Positions 17,364 through 26,294 are shown, counted from the stretch's first letter. The stretch: 64,000 bases of DNA from Alishewanella metallidurans (GCF_036983985.1 NZ_JALAHQ010000003.1:248001-312000), one strand, 5' to 3'. Numbers and translations are program-made. The notes: a model not told the origin generated them from the sequence alone.

Positions 17364-17927
17364 CTACAATTTTAACAGCGCTTGTTCAATCGCAAACACA
17401 TGCTCGTCGTGCTCGTTCATTTCTCGCAGTGCTGCGGCTAGTTTCAGTAAATACTCACTGTTTTCGCCACTTGGGCCTTTGCTGCGGGCAATATGTGCAG
17501 CTATGGCGGTGTCTGATTCTGGCCCCAAATAAGCGGCATTATCTGCGCTAGCTAAGTACAACACGCCTTCGGTTTGGCCCGGTGTATCAAGCCAGTGTAA
17601 GGTAGTAAACACGCGCAGGTAGCCGTTTTTCTCACGGTGGTCTAAATACTCAAAGGTATCTGGCGTAACTTCATAAGCCATACCAGCGCAGCGAGCAGTA
17701 GCAGTTTCAACCAGTGTTAATACTCGCCCAGGGGCTTCAGGTGTGCCGCGATGATCATGCGAGCCTTGCCAAAACCGGCGTTGCCAGCCGTAAATGCAGG
17801 CCGGCTTGCGGTTAAGGTAAGCAAAGTCAGCTTTATATATTAATGAGCCATAACCAAATAACCATACTGATTTTAAATGATTCAGCGGTTGTCGCTGCTG
17901 GTTAATAGCAATGGTATTGTGTGACAT
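17364..17927 (-). CDS. chaC: ChaC-like gamma-glutamylcyclotransferase
   Basis: A 187-residue member of the ChaC family, which cleaves glutathione (or gamma-glutamyl compounds) to 5-oxoproline and a dipeptide. The substrate-binding motif WLFGYGSLIYK lies at about residues 22-33. The conserved RRFWQGSHDHRGTPEAPGRV follows, and the likely catalytic glutamate lies in LDHREKNGY. It starts 14 bases after the xseA stop on the same strand, so both are probably one transcript. The gene symbol is by family only; no cation-transport gene chaA is near. Confidence 0.85.
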   Translation of the reverse strand: MSHNTIAINQQRQPLNHLKSVWLFGYGSLIYKADFAYLNRKPACIYGWQRRFWQGSHDHRGTPEAPGRVLTLVETATARCAGMAYEVTPDTFEYLDHREKNGYLRVFTTLHWLDTPGQTEGVLYLASADNAAYLGPESDTAIAAHIARSKGPSGENSEYLLKLAAALREMNEHDEHVFAIEQALLKL

Positions 17928-17941
17928 AAATTCCTAAACGC

Positions 17942-19279
17942 TTAATCCGCGTTAAGCTTGGTGATTTTAGCGGCAAATTCACCCTTGGCCAGCCGCACCG
18001 ACACGCTGTCGCCTATTGTTAAGCTGTCGGTTGAGGTAAGTACCTGCTTGGTGTTGTCAAACGTAATGCTGTAACCACGCGCTAAGGTAGCCAGTGGGCT
18101 TACGGTGTTTAGTTGTAGGCTTAGCTGGGCTAGTTGCTGTTTATGCTGTTTTAGTTGTAACTGTTGCGCGCTAGTAAGCCGCCGAGCTAAATCGGCAATG
18201 CTTTGTTGTTGTGCCGTTAAGGCTTTTAATGGTGATAGTTGGCGTAAGCTTTTATCAAGATATTGTTGTTGCTGTAACTGGCTTTGCAGCACGCGTTTTA
18301 CATTGCTGGTTAGCCGTAGCTGTAATTCATCTAAGCGTTGCTGTTGTTGTTGTAGCCTGCGTTTGGGATGCAGCGCTAATAAGCGCTCGCTTAAATTAAC
18401 TAACTTGGGGGTTAGCTGCTGCATACGCGCGCGCTGGGCTTGAATAAGCGCATTACGTAAGCGTTGTATGCGTTCTAACAAGTGGCTTTGATCTGGCGAT
18501 ACTAACTCCGCCGCTGCCGATGGTGTAGCGGCGCGCATGTCGGCAACAAAGTCGGTTAGGGCAAAATCTATTTCATGGCCTACGGCGCTTACTATTGGCA
18601 TAGGGCAGTCGGCGATAGCCCGGCACAGCGCTTCATCATTAAAGCACCATAAGTCTTCTAGCGAGCCACCACCGCGGCCAATAATAAGTACATCGACTTC
18701 ATTGCGCCGTATGGCGGTGCTTAGCATCTGCCTAAGCTGCGCTGCAGCGGTTTCACCTTGTACTTGAGACGGATAAATAATAACTTCAATGCCCGGCGCG
18801 CGGCGCTGCAATACCGTAACAATATCGCGTATGGCGGCACCCGTCGGCGAGGTAATAACACCCACGCGCTGCACGTGGGCGGGAAGCGCTTTTTTGCCAG
18901 ACAGATCGAACAAGCCTTCGCTTTGTAATTTTGCTTTAAGTTGTTCAAACTGTTGTTTAAGTAAACCGGCGCCGGCGCTTTCAATAAATTCAGCCAGTAA
19001 CTGATATTCACCGCGCGGTTCGTACACACTAATACGGGCACGAATAAGTACTTGCTGGCCATTTTGTGGCCGAAAGCTGCTATTGCGGTTAGCCTGTTTA
19101 AACATCGCGCATTTAACCTGTGCGGCGCTGTCTTTTAAAGAAAAATACCAATGGCCGCTAGCTGCAGCAACAAAATTAGATATTTCACCTTGCAACCACA
19201 GGGTTTGAAACTGTAGCTCAAGAGTTAAGCGCACTTCGCTATTTAAGCGAGAAACGGTATAAATATCGGGGTTTTGCAT
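17942..19279 (-). CDS. xseA: Exodeoxyribonuclease VII large subunit
   Basis: The large subunit of exonuclease VII, which degrades single-stranded DNA to oligonucleotides. The 445-residue protein has an N-terminal OB-fold (about 1-100, LQGEISNFVAAASGHWYFSLKD with QVKCAMFK) and a catalytic domain (about 125-320, VGVITSPTGAAIRDI, IIGRGGGSLEDLWCFNDE, VSAVGHEIDFALTDFVAD). A long Gln/Leu-rich coiled coil follows. That coiled coil produces Cys-rich shadow frames on the opposite strand. It is divergent from guaB, the common arrangement in gammaproteobacteria. Confidence 0.96.
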   Translation of the reverse strand: MQNPDIYTVSRLNSEVRLTLELQFQTLWLQGEISNFVAAASGHWYFSLKDSAAQVKCAMFKQANRNSSFRPQNGQQVLIRARISVYEPRGEYQLLAEFIESAGAGLLKQQFEQLKAKLQSEGLFDLSGKKALPAHVQRVGVITSPTGAAIRDIVTVLQRRAPGIEVIIYPSQVQGETAAAQLRQMLSTAIRRNEVDVLIIGRGGGSLEDLWCFNDEALCRAIADCPMPIVSAVGHEIDFALTDFVADMRAATPSAAAELVSPDQSHLLERIQRLRNALIQAQRARMQQLTPKLVNLSERLLALHPKRRLQQQQQRLDELQLRLTSNVKRVLQSQLQQQQYLDKSLRQLSPLKALTAQQQSIADLARRLTSAQQLQLKQHKQQLAQLSLQLNTVSPLATLARGYSITFDNTKQVLTSTDSLTIGDSVSVRLAKGEFAAKITKLNAD

Positions 19280-19342
19280 GCAACGCTCATATCAACACGA
19301 ATAGGTAAACTGGCGTTAGAATAACATAAAACAAAAAACCGT

Positions 19343-19371
19343 TTGTGATACGACGATAAAACCGCTAAAAT
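19343..19371 (+). promoter_or_regulatory. Sigma-70 promoter of guaBA
   Basis: TTGTGA (19343-19348), a 17-base spacer and TAAAAT (19366-19371). The predicted start of transcription near 19378 leaves about 40 bases of leader before ATG 19419, and rules out the longer frame starting at 19371. Confidence 0.6.
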
Positions 19372-19418
19372 TGTACCGCAACATTCCCTATCTTTTCAGC
19401 CACAGCGAGATTGTTGCA

Positions 19419-20888
19419 ATGCTCAGGATCAAACAAGAAGCTCTTACCTTTGACGACGTGTTATTGGTACCGGCACATTCAAATGTTTTACCTCATACAG
19501 CCGACCTACGTACCCGACTGACTAAAAGCATCACGCTGAATATTCCTATGGTTTCTGCGTCTATGGACACGGTAACTGAAGCGCGTTTAGCCATTGCTTT
19601 AGCGCAAGAGGGCGGTTTAGGTTTTATTCATAAAAACATGACGATTGAAGATCAGGCCGCTAACGTGCGCCGGGTAAAAAAATTCGAAAGTGGTGTAGTG
19701 TCAGACCCTGTTACCGTTAGGCCAGATATGAGCATTCGTGATGTGCTTGAATTAGCACAACAGTGCGGTTTTTCTGGTTTTCCGGTGGTCGATGCCAGCA
19801 ACAATTTAGTTGGTATGTTAACCAGCCGTGATATGAGCTTTCAAGCGAATAATAACGAAATAGTTAGCGGTTTAATGACGCCACGTGAGCGCTTAGTTAC
19901 CGTGCTTGAAAGTGCGCCGCGTGAAGAAGCCTTTAAAAAAATGCACCAGCACCGCATTGAAAAGGTGTTAGTAGTAGATAGCGAATTTAAGCTAAAAGGC
20001 TTAATTACCGTACGCGACTACTATAAAGCCGCTAGTAAACCTAATGCTTGTAAAGATGAACTAGGTCGTTTACGTGTTGGCGCCGCCGTGGGTGTTGGCC
20101 CTGGTACTGACGAACGTATTGCGGCGTTAGTTGACGCGGGCGTTGATATTTTGCTTATTGATACGTCGCATGGCCATTCACAAGGTGTAATTGACCGGGT
20201 AAAACAAACTCGCGCTCAGTATCCAGATTTACAAATTGTCGCTGGTAACGTTGCGACTGCGGACGGTGCCAAAGCCTTAGCTGAAGCGGGTGCGAATGCA
20301 GTGAAGGTGGGCATTGGCCCAGGCTCTATTTGTACTACGCGTATTGTTACCGGTTGTGGCGTACCACAAATTACCGCAATTTCTGAAGCGGCTATGGGTG
20401 TAGTGGGTACCGATGTAACTATTATTGCTGATGGCGGCATTCGCTTTTCTGGTGACGTGGCCAAAGCGTTAGTAGCTGGCGCAAATTGTGTGATGGTCGG
20501 TTCAATGTTTGCTGGCACTGAAGAGGCTCCAGGTGATGTTGAGTTATATCAAGGCCGTTACTATAAGTCATACCGTGGTATGGGTTCATTAGGCGCGATG
20601 GCACAGCGTAATGGTTCGTCAGACCGTTATTTTCAAGGTAGTAACAACGCGGAAAAATTAGTACCAGAAGGTATTGAAGGCCGCGTAGCATACAAAGGCC
20701 CAATGGAAAACATTATTCACCAGCAAATGGGTGGCCTGCGCAGCGCTATGGGGTTAACCGGTTGCGCAACGATTGACGAATTGCGCACTAAACCAGAGTT
20801 TGTGCGTGTTACTTCTGCAGGTATGGGTGAGTCGCACGTACACGATGTGCAAATTACCAAAGAAGCTCCTAATTACCGTGTAAGCTAA
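19419..20888 (+). CDS. guaB: IMP dehydrogenase
   Basis: IMPDH oxidises IMP to XMP, the first committed step to guanine nucleotides. It has a catalytic TIM barrel with a CBS-domain pair inserted at about residues 95-200. The catalytic cysteine is in GPGSICTTR. The mobile flap and active-site segments include SYRGMGSLGAM, IADGGIRFSGD and VPEGIEGRV. The start is ATG 19419 (MLRIKQEALTFDDVLL), matching family N-termini; a longer frame from 19371 would begin at the promoter. Its length is 489 residues. guaA follows after 58 bases. Confidence 0.97.
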   Translation: MLRIKQEALTFDDVLLVPAHSNVLPHTADLRTRLTKSITLNIPMVSASMDTVTEARLAIALAQEGGLGFIHKNMTIEDQAANVRRVKKFESGVVSDPVTVRPDMSIRDVLELAQQCGFSGFPVVDASNNLVGMLTSRDMSFQANNNEIVSGLMTPRERLVTVLESAPREEAFKKMHQHRIEKVLVVDSEFKLKGLITVRDYYKAASKPNACKDELGRLRVGAAVGVGPGTDERIAALVDAGVDILLIDTSHGHSQGVIDRVKQTRAQYPDLQIVAGNVATADGAKALAEAGANAVKVGIGPGSICTTRIVTGCGVPQITAISEAAMGVVGTDVTIIADGGIRFSGDVAKALVAGANCVMVGSMFAGTEEAPGDVELYQGRYYKSYRGMGSLGAMAQRNGSSDRYFQGSNNAEKLVPEGIEGRVAYKGPMENIIHQQMGGLRSAMGLTGCATIDELRTKPEFVRVTSAGMGESHVHDVQITKEAPNYRVS

Positions 20889-20905
20889 ACTGATTTTGGT
20901 GTTAT

Positions 20906-20935
20906 CGGCTGGTTTATACCAGCCGCTTTACTTTT
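20906..20935 (+). terminator. Hairpin between guaB and guaA (partial terminator)
   Basis: Eight-base arms CGGCTGGT / ACCAGCCG with a TTAT loop, followed by CTTTACTTTT just before the guaA ribosome-binding site. The T-rich tail is imperfect, so it may only reduce guaA transcription relative to guaB. Confidence 0.45.
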
Positions 20936-20946
20936 AAAAGGTCGCT

Positions 20947-22524
20947 ATGAACAAAAACATTCATCACCACCGCATTTTAATTCTCGATTTTGGCTCGCAA
21001 TATACTCAGCTTATCGCCCGTCGCGTGCGTGAAATAGGCGTCTATTGCGAACTGTGGGCTTGGGATGTAACTGAAGCGCAAATTCGTGAGTTTAACCCAA
21101 CGGGTATTATTTTATCTGGTGGCCCAGAAAGCGTGCACGAGGCTAATTCACCAAGGGCACCACAATACGTGTTTGAAGCTGGTGTGCCAGTGCTGGGTAT
21201 TTGCTATGGCATGCAAACTATGGCCGAACAACTGGGTGGCAAGGTGCAAGGCTCAGATATGCGCGAGTTTGGCTACGCTCAGATTGAAGCCGTTAAAGCA
21301 AACGCCTTATTTGCCAAAATTGAAGATCATATCAGTGCTAATGGCAATGCGCTGTTAGACGTGTGGATGAGTCACGGTGATAAAGTTGTTGATATTCCTG
21401 AAGGTTTTATCACTTGTGCTACTACTGCAACCTGTCCACATGCCGGTATAGTCGATGAAGCTCGCCAGTTTTATGGCGTGCAGTTTCACCCAGAAGTAAC
21501 GCATACTCGTCAAGGTTTGCGCATGCTAGAGCATTTCGTGGTTGATATTTGTGGTTGTGACAAATTATGGACCCCAGCCAGCATTATTGAAGATGCCGTT
21601 ATTCGCTTAAAGCAACAAATTGGCGATGATCAAGTTATTCTAGGCTTATCGGGTGGTGTAGATAGCTCAGTAGTTGCCATGTTGCTACACCGTGCTATTG
21701 GTAAAAACCTAACCTGCGTATTTGTTGATAACGGTTTACTGCGTTTAAACGAAGGCAAGCAGGTTATGGATATGTTTGGCGACCATTTTGGTCTAAACAT
21801 TATCAAAGTTGAAGCTGAACAGCGCTTTTTAGATGCGCTGGCTGGGCAAAGCGATCCTGAAGTAAAACGTAAAACCATAGGTCGGGTATTTGTTGAGGTT
21901 TTTGATGAGCAATCACAAAAGCTAGAAAATGCGAAGTGGTTAGCCCAAGGTACTATTTATCCTGACGTTATTGAATCGGCTGGCTCCGCTACTGGTAAAG
22001 CGCATGTGATTAAGTCGCACCACAACGTGGGTGGCTTGCCAGAGCATATGAAGTTAGGTTTAGTTGAACCACTGCGCGAATTGTTTAAAGACGAAGTACG
22101 TAAAATAGGCCTAGAGCTTGGCCTACCGTATAACATGCTATACCGTCATCCGTTCCCAGGCCCAGGCCTTGGTGTGCGCGTGCTTGGCGAAATTAAGAAA
22201 GAGTACTGCGATATATTGCGTCGTGCCGATGCCATTTTTATAGAAGAACTGCATAAAGCCGATTTATATAACAAAGTGAGCCAAGCCTTTGTGGTGTTTT
22301 TACCGGTGAAGTCAGTCGGTGTTATGGGCGATGCCCGTAAATACGACTGGGTAGTCTCGTTACGCGCGGTAGAAACTATCGATTTTATGACCGCTCATTG
22401 GGCGCACTTGCCGTATGATTTACTCGGCAAAGTATCTAATCGTATTATCAACGAAATTAACGGCATTTCGCGTGTGGTGTACGACATATCAGGTAAACCA
22501 CCAGCAACAATTGAGTGGGAATAG
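20947..22524 (+). CDS. guaA: GMP synthase (glutamine-hydrolysing)
   Basis: GuaA aminates XMP to GMP using glutamine. The 525-residue protein has an N-terminal class I glutamine amidotransferase domain with the nucleophile in GICYGMQ and His/Glu in QFHPEVTHT. Next is the ATP-pyrophosphatase domain with the P-loop LSGGVDSSVVA (about residues 234-244). The C-terminal dimerisation domain ends in KPPATIEWE. It lies downstream of guaB, forming the usual purine pair. Confidence 0.98.
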   Translation: MNKNIHHHRILILDFGSQYTQLIARRVREIGVYCELWAWDVTEAQIREFNPTGIILSGGPESVHEANSPRAPQYVFEAGVPVLGICYGMQTMAEQLGGKVQGSDMREFGYAQIEAVKANALFAKIEDHISANGNALLDVWMSHGDKVVDIPEGFITCATTATCPHAGIVDEARQFYGVQFHPEVTHTRQGLRMLEHFVVDICGCDKLWTPASIIEDAVIRLKQQIGDDQVILGLSGGVDSSVVAMLLHRAIGKNLTCVFVDNGLLRLNEGKQVMDMFGDHFGLNIIKVEAEQRFLDALAGQSDPEVKRKTIGRVFVEVFDEQSQKLENAKWLAQGTIYPDVIESAGSATGKAHVIKSHHNVGGLPEHMKLGLVEPLRELFKDEVRKIGLELGLPYNMLYRHPFPGPGLGVRVLGEIKKEYCDILRRADAIFIEELHKADLYNKVSQAFVVFLPVKSVGVMGDARKYDWVVSLRAVETIDFMTAHWAHLPYDLLGKVSNRIINEINGISRVVYDISGKPPATIEWE

Positions 22525-22543
22525 TTATTTTTCGCTATTGAAT

Positions 22544-22570
22544 AAAAAAGACGCTTCGGCGTCTTTTTTT
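22544..22570 (+). terminator. Terminator of guaBA
   Basis: An eleven-base stem (AAAAAAGACGC / GCGTCTTTTTT) with a stable TTCG tetraloop and T tail, 20 bases after the guaA stop. Confidence 0.9.
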
Positions 22571-22615
22571 ATATCAGCGAGTAAAGCCTAAATTTCTGTT
22601 GGCTCGTCGGTTATC

Positions 22616-22631
22616 TGGTAGGCATATTGCA
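22616..22631 (+). promoter_or_regulatory. Candidate sigma-54 promoter of the signalling operon
   Basis: TGGTAGGCATATTGCA has the essential GG and GC dinucleotides at the correct ten-base separation, and matches TTGCA fully and TGGCACG at five of seven positions. It lies about 130 bases before the first gene of the operon, which itself encodes a sigma-54 activator, so autoregulation is possible. The call rests on motif reading only. Confidence 0.4.
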
Positions 22632-22761
22632 AACAAAAGGTTAATTAAGTGCTATTCATGCTGGGTTTAATCACCTACTATAGGCTGGTAACTTCAGGTA
22701 TCACCGTAACATATGGCTTAAATCACATTTTTCGTTAATTTACTGATATGAGAATTTACCA

Positions 22762-24093
22762 TTGCTATCAATATTGCTTGTCGATGATGATCAAGAGTTT
22801 ACCAATGTAGCCTGCCATATTATCGAGTTTCTCGGCCATACTGTGTCTGTGGCAGAAAACTTGGCGCAAGCCAATGAATGGCTAGTCCATAATAACTTTG
22901 ATCATATTTTGCTAGATTTTATGCTGCCTGATGGCAGCGGTATTCATTTAATGGATCGGGTGCAGCAATTATTTCCTGTGCCCAAGGTAACCTTTATTAC
23001 TGGCCACCCCTCGGTAAAATCGGTTATTGCTGATCTTTGCGGGCCTAAGGTTGATTATTTACTTAAGCCTATTCAGCGTGAAGATTTAGAGCGCGTACTT
23101 AACCCAGTTAAAGCAAAAAAGAAAAAATTATCTAACCAAGCTAAGTTGCACTTTGGCTGCCTGCTAGGCGAGTCGGCACCGATGCAAGCCCTCTATACTA
23201 TGATTGAGCGGGTTGCCGCATCTAATGCTAACGTGATGCTAATGGGCGAAAGCGGTGTGGGTAAAGAACTGGTAGCCTCGGCTATTCACACCGCAAGCCA
23301 AGCTTCTGGCCCCTTTGTCGCAATAAACTGCGGCGGCTTGTCAAAAGAGCTAATTAGTAGCGAATTATTTGGCCATGAAAAAGGTGCTTTTACCGGAGCC
23401 GTAGCACAAAAAGTTGGTGTATTTGAGCGCGCGCACTCAGGTACCTTGTTTCTTGATGAAGTAACCGAAATGCCTATAGATATGCAACCACATTTACTAC
23501 GCGTATTAGAGACAAAAAACGTAGTGCGTGTTGGCGGCACTAAAGAAATTGCCGTTAACTGTCGGGTTGTGTCGGCCACTAACCGCAGTATGCAAAGTAT
23601 TGCTGAGCAACATATATTACGCGAAGATATTTATTTTCGTTTGGCCGTGTTTCCACTAGAAATTCCGCCGTTAAGAGAACGCAGTACCGATATTCCACTA
23701 TTAGCTAACGCTTTTTTAGCCAGGTTAAATGAAGAAAATGATACCAATTACAGTTTTACTGCCGCACAGTTAGAACGTTTAGCCAATTTTGACTGGCCCG
23801 GTAATGTGAGAGAACTGCGCCATACAGTGCATCGGGCCTACATTATGAGTGATCCGACAAAAACTAGCGTTGAACTGCCAGCGTCTTTTGCCTCACCGTT
23901 TTCTACCACGAAACCGAAAAATAGTGGCTTAACGGCTGGTAAAACGATAGAGGAAGTCGAAAAAGAGCTTATTTATTTAACCTTGAAAAACGTAGATGGC
24001 AACAAAACGTTGGCTGCTGAAATGCTGGGCATTAGTGCCAAAACCCTTTATAACCGACTTAATGCTTACGGCGGTTTAGGTGAGTTCAGTTAG
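22762..24093 (+). CDS. NtrC-family sigma-54-dependent response regulator
   Basis: A 443-residue activator with an N-terminal receiver (about 1-115; acidic pocket VDDD, phospho-acceptor Asp52 in LLDFMLPDGSG, Lys in LLKPI). The AAA+ domain (about 130-365) has Walker A GESGVGKE (162-169), the sigma-54-contacting loop GAFTGA (208-213) and Walker B TLFLDE. A C-terminal Fis-type helix-turn-helix follows (about 395-440, NKTLAAEMLGISAKTLYNRL). The best start is TTG 22762, giving MLSILLVDDD; the nearby ATG at 22748 is out of frame. It heads a five-gene operon (gap to the next gene 21 bases) and is that operon's only DNA-binding output. Confidence 0.9.
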   Translation: MLSILLVDDDQEFTNVACHIIEFLGHTVSVAENLAQANEWLVHNNFDHILLDFMLPDGSGIHLMDRVQQLFPVPKVTFITGHPSVKSVIADLCGPKVDYLLKPIQREDLERVLNPVKAKKKKLSNQAKLHFGCLLGESAPMQALYTMIERVAASNANVMLMGESGVGKELVASAIHTASQASGPFVAINCGGLSKELISSELFGHEKGAFTGAVAQKVGVFERAHSGTLFLDEVTEMPIDMQPHLLRVLETKNVVRVGGTKEIAVNCRVVSATNRSMQSIAEQHILREDIYFRLAVFPLEIPPLRERSTDIPLLANAFLARLNEENDTNYSFTAAQLERLANFDWPGNVRELRHTVHRAYIMSDPTKTSVELPASFASPFSTTKPKNSGLTAGKTIEEVEKELIYLTLKNVDGNKTLAAEMLGISAKTLYNRLNAYGGLGEFS

Positions 24094-24114
24094 TATTTTA
24101 CCCCGGAGGAGCAC

Positions 24115-24327
24115 ATGTCGATAGAACAGCAACCTACTGTGTTAGAAAAGCAAATACACGATATTCGCAAACCATTAAACCGTATTTCTATGCAAGCCGA
24201 GCTAATTAAGTTGGTATTAGAAAACCAGTTGCCAGCAGCCAAATTGGCAGAGGCTGCTGACAAAATATTACAATCTTGCCAAGAATGCAGCCAATTACTG
24301 CAAGACCTAATCGCACCGACAAAGTAA
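24115..24327 (+). CDS. Stand-alone DHp/HisKA-like phosphotransfer protein (70 residues)
   Basis: A 70-residue protein with a strong ribosome-binding site (GGAGGA, about five bases before the ATG). It contains a perfect H-box, HDIRKPLNRISMQAEL, with the predicted phospho-accepting His15, then a second helix (ADKILQSCQECSQLLQDLI). Together these are the two helices of a histidine-kinase dimerisation domain. No HATPase domain, sensor or membrane segment is present, and the frame is closed by a stop and followed 23 bases later by a full kinase. It may be a phosphotransfer intermediate (Spo0B- or HPt-like in role) or a dimerising inhibitor of the neighbouring kinases. It is not a truncated kinase, because a complete kinase gene with its own signals follows. 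Confidence 0.7.
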   Translation: MSIEQQPTVLEKQIHDIRKPLNRISMQAELIKLVLENQLPAAKLAEAADKILQSCQECSQLLQDLIAPTK

Positions 24328-24350
24328 TGCCGATGAAAGGGAGTTTATAG

Positions 24351-25829
24351 ATGGCCAGCAAGCTGCTTAATAACGCCCGCACCAGTTGGTTGTTACTGGG
24401 TGCGGTAATGATGTGCTTGATTGCGTTTAATGCGTTTTTGGCTTTTAGCTCAATGGAAAAACTTACCTCAACTCAAACTAGCCTAACCAACACCGGCGAT
24501 ATTATTGTTAAGCTTGATGATTTACATATGTCAGTGTTGTCAGCTGAGTCTGGCCAGCGCGGTTACTTACTAACTGAAGATATATTGTATTTAGAGCCTT
24601 ACTTGGCAGCGTTAAAAAATGTACAAGCACAAATAACTGAAATGGCAGCGGTTCGCTCTGAAATGCCAGAGCAGCAATTGCGAATAGATAATGTTATACG
24701 TTTATCTGAGGCAAAAATAACCGAACTAGTCGAAACGGTCGAATTAGCTCGGCAAAATAAAGAGGCACTAGCGTTAACCTTATTAAAAACTGACCATGGT
24801 CAAAATATTTATTTACAATTACGCGCAGAGGTATACGCCGTTCGCCAGACTGAAAAAGCTTTTCGTAAAACCTTATTTGAACGTTTATCTAAAGGCCGGG
24901 ATGAAGCCCTACTTAATTTCGTTATATCTGGCGTGCTTAGTAGTGTGCTGGTGATACTGATGTTAGTGCTGTCGTGGCGAAACGAGAGCAAAGAAAAGAA
25001 ATACTTAAATGCGCTTGAGCAGCAAAATGAAGGTCTAACACAGAAGGTAGCCGAGCGTACTCATGATTTGCAGTTGTACTCGGAAGAACTTAGTCGCAGC
25101 AACCGCGAACTGGAAGATTTTGCTTTTGTCGCCTCGCATGATTTACAAGAACCGCTGCGTAAAATACAAGCCTTTGGCGATAGGTTAGAGTCGTCATTTA
25201 GCCAGAACTTAGGTGAGCAAGGTTTAGACTATTTAACGCGAATGCGAAATGCGGCCCATCGTATGTCAGCATTAATTAATGACTTGTTAGATTTTTCACG
25301 TATTAGTACCCGCGGTCGCGATTTTAGCGCTACCGATTTAAATACCGTAATAAGTAGTGTGCTTGATGATCTAGAAATTGCGATCCAAGAAAGTAACGCA
25401 CAATTTACTATTGAGCCTATGCCGACTATTCAGGCCGATCATAGCCAGCTGCAGCAGCTGTTTCTTAACTTGCTATCTAACGCGATTAAGTTTCGTAACG
25501 CCGATGTAGCACCTGCCATTAATATAACAATTGCACCGCACCAACCTAATGTTATGCAGCAGGATATATGCGCAACGTGGTATGCCATTACGCTGACTGA
25601 TAACGGTATTGGTTTTGCTGAAGAATACGCTGAGAAAATTTTTACACCGTTTCAACGTTTACATGGCCGTTCAGAATACAAAGGTACTGGCATTGGTTTA
25701 GCGGTTTGCCGGCGCATTGTCGAGCGCCACCGCGGGTTAATTAGTGCATCAGCGACGTTGGGTGCTGGCGCAACTTTCACTATAATTTTACCGGCCGAGG
25801 GTACACCTTTTGGTGCTCGGGGAGACTAG
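24351..25829 (+). CDS. CHASE3-type membrane sensor histidine kinase
   Basis: A 492-residue kinase with a first membrane helix (about 12-34) and a periplasmic helical CHASE3-like domain (about 40-185, with LSAESGQRGYLLTED). A second membrane helix (about 188-209) leads to a coiled coil (AERTHDLQLYSEELSRSNREL). The HisKA domain has the phospho-acceptor His263 in FVASHDLQEPLRK. The HATPase domain has the N-box LFLNLLSNAIKFRN, G1 DNGIGF and G2 GTGIGLAV. The HDLQEPLRK box is typical of the phytochrome/CHASE3 kinase class that pairs with single-domain Rcp1-like receivers, and one follows four bases downstream. The ligand is unknown. Confidence 0.88.
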   Translation: MASKLLNNARTSWLLLGAVMMCLIAFNAFLAFSSMEKLTSTQTSLTNTGDIIVKLDDLHMSVLSAESGQRGYLLTEDILYLEPYLAALKNVQAQITEMAAVRSEMPEQQLRIDNVIRLSEAKITELVETVELARQNKEALALTLLKTDHGQNIYLQLRAEVYAVRQTEKAFRKTLFERLSKGRDEALLNFVISGVLSSVLVILMLVLSWRNESKEKKYLNALEQQNEGLTQKVAERTHDLQLYSEELSRSNRELEDFAFVASHDLQEPLRKIQAFGDRLESSFSQNLGEQGLDYLTRMRNAAHRMSALINDLLDFSRISTRGRDFSATDLNTVISSVLDDLEIAIQESNAQFTIEPMPTIQADHSQLQQLFLNLLSNAIKFRNADVAPAINITIAPHQPNVMQQDICATWYAITLTDNGIGFAEEYAEKIFTPFQRLHGRSEYKGTGIGLAVCRRIVERHRGLISASATLGAGATFTIILPAEGTPFGARGD

Positions 25830-25832
25830 ATA

Positions 25833-26294
25833 ATGCCACTTAGCAAAGCACGCGCTATTACGATTTTAATGGCCGACGATGATGAAGATGACCGGTTACT
25901 AACCCAAGATGCATTGCGCGAAAGCCGGGTACTTAATTCCCTATATTGCGTGGAGGACGGCGTAGAACTGCTTGAATACCTGCGCAAAGAAGGTAAATAT
26001 GCCTCAGATGAGCCTTGCCCGCGGCCTAGTTTAATTTTGTTAGATCTTAATATGCCGCGAATGGATGGCCGAGAAGCACTACGGAATATTAAAAGCGATG
26101 AGCGCTTGCGTGGTATTCCAGTGGTTATTTTAACCACGTCAAAGCAAGAGGAAGATATGGTCCGAGGCTATAATTTAGGTGCAGCTTCATACATCACTAA
26201 ACCGGTAAATTTTGACGGCTTGGTCGATTTAATGCGTACTTTAGGTAAGTACTGGGTCGAATTTGTAGAGTTACCCGAACATCACGATGACTAA
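25833..26294 (+). CDS. Single-domain response regulator, Rcp1-like
   Basis: A 153-residue receiver with no output domain: acidic cluster ADDDEDD, phospho-acceptor in LILLDLNMPRMDG (about Asp70), TT-S in VVILTTSKQEED, and Lys in YITKPVNFD. The DDDEDD cluster and the insertion around EYLRKEGKY are features of cyanobacterial Rcp1-type receivers. It starts four bases after the CHASE3 kinase stop and overlaps the hybrid kinase by eight bases, so it most likely shuttles phosphate between them. Confidence 0.88.
   Translation: MPLSKARAITILMADDDEDDRLLTQDALRESRVLNSLYCVEDGVELLEYLRKEGKYASDEPCPRPSLILLDLNMPRMDGREALRNIKSDERLRGIPVVILTTSKQEEDMVRGYNLGAASYITKPVNFDGLVDLMRTLGKYWVEFVELPEHHDD

Noticed and set aside
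18105..18443. Plus-strand Cys/Ser-rich frames opposite xseA
   Set aside because: They are antisense shadows of the Gln/Leu-rich coiled coil of XseA, with no ribosome-binding site.
19371..19418. Upstream start for guaB
   Set aside because: It would start at the end of the -10 box, before transcription begins, and homologues start at MLRIKQEALTF.
24115..24327. Reading the 70-residue gene as a truncated or frameshifted kinase
   Set aside because: The next gene is a complete kinase with its own ribosome-binding site and H-box, and the 23-base gap contains no HATPase remnant.
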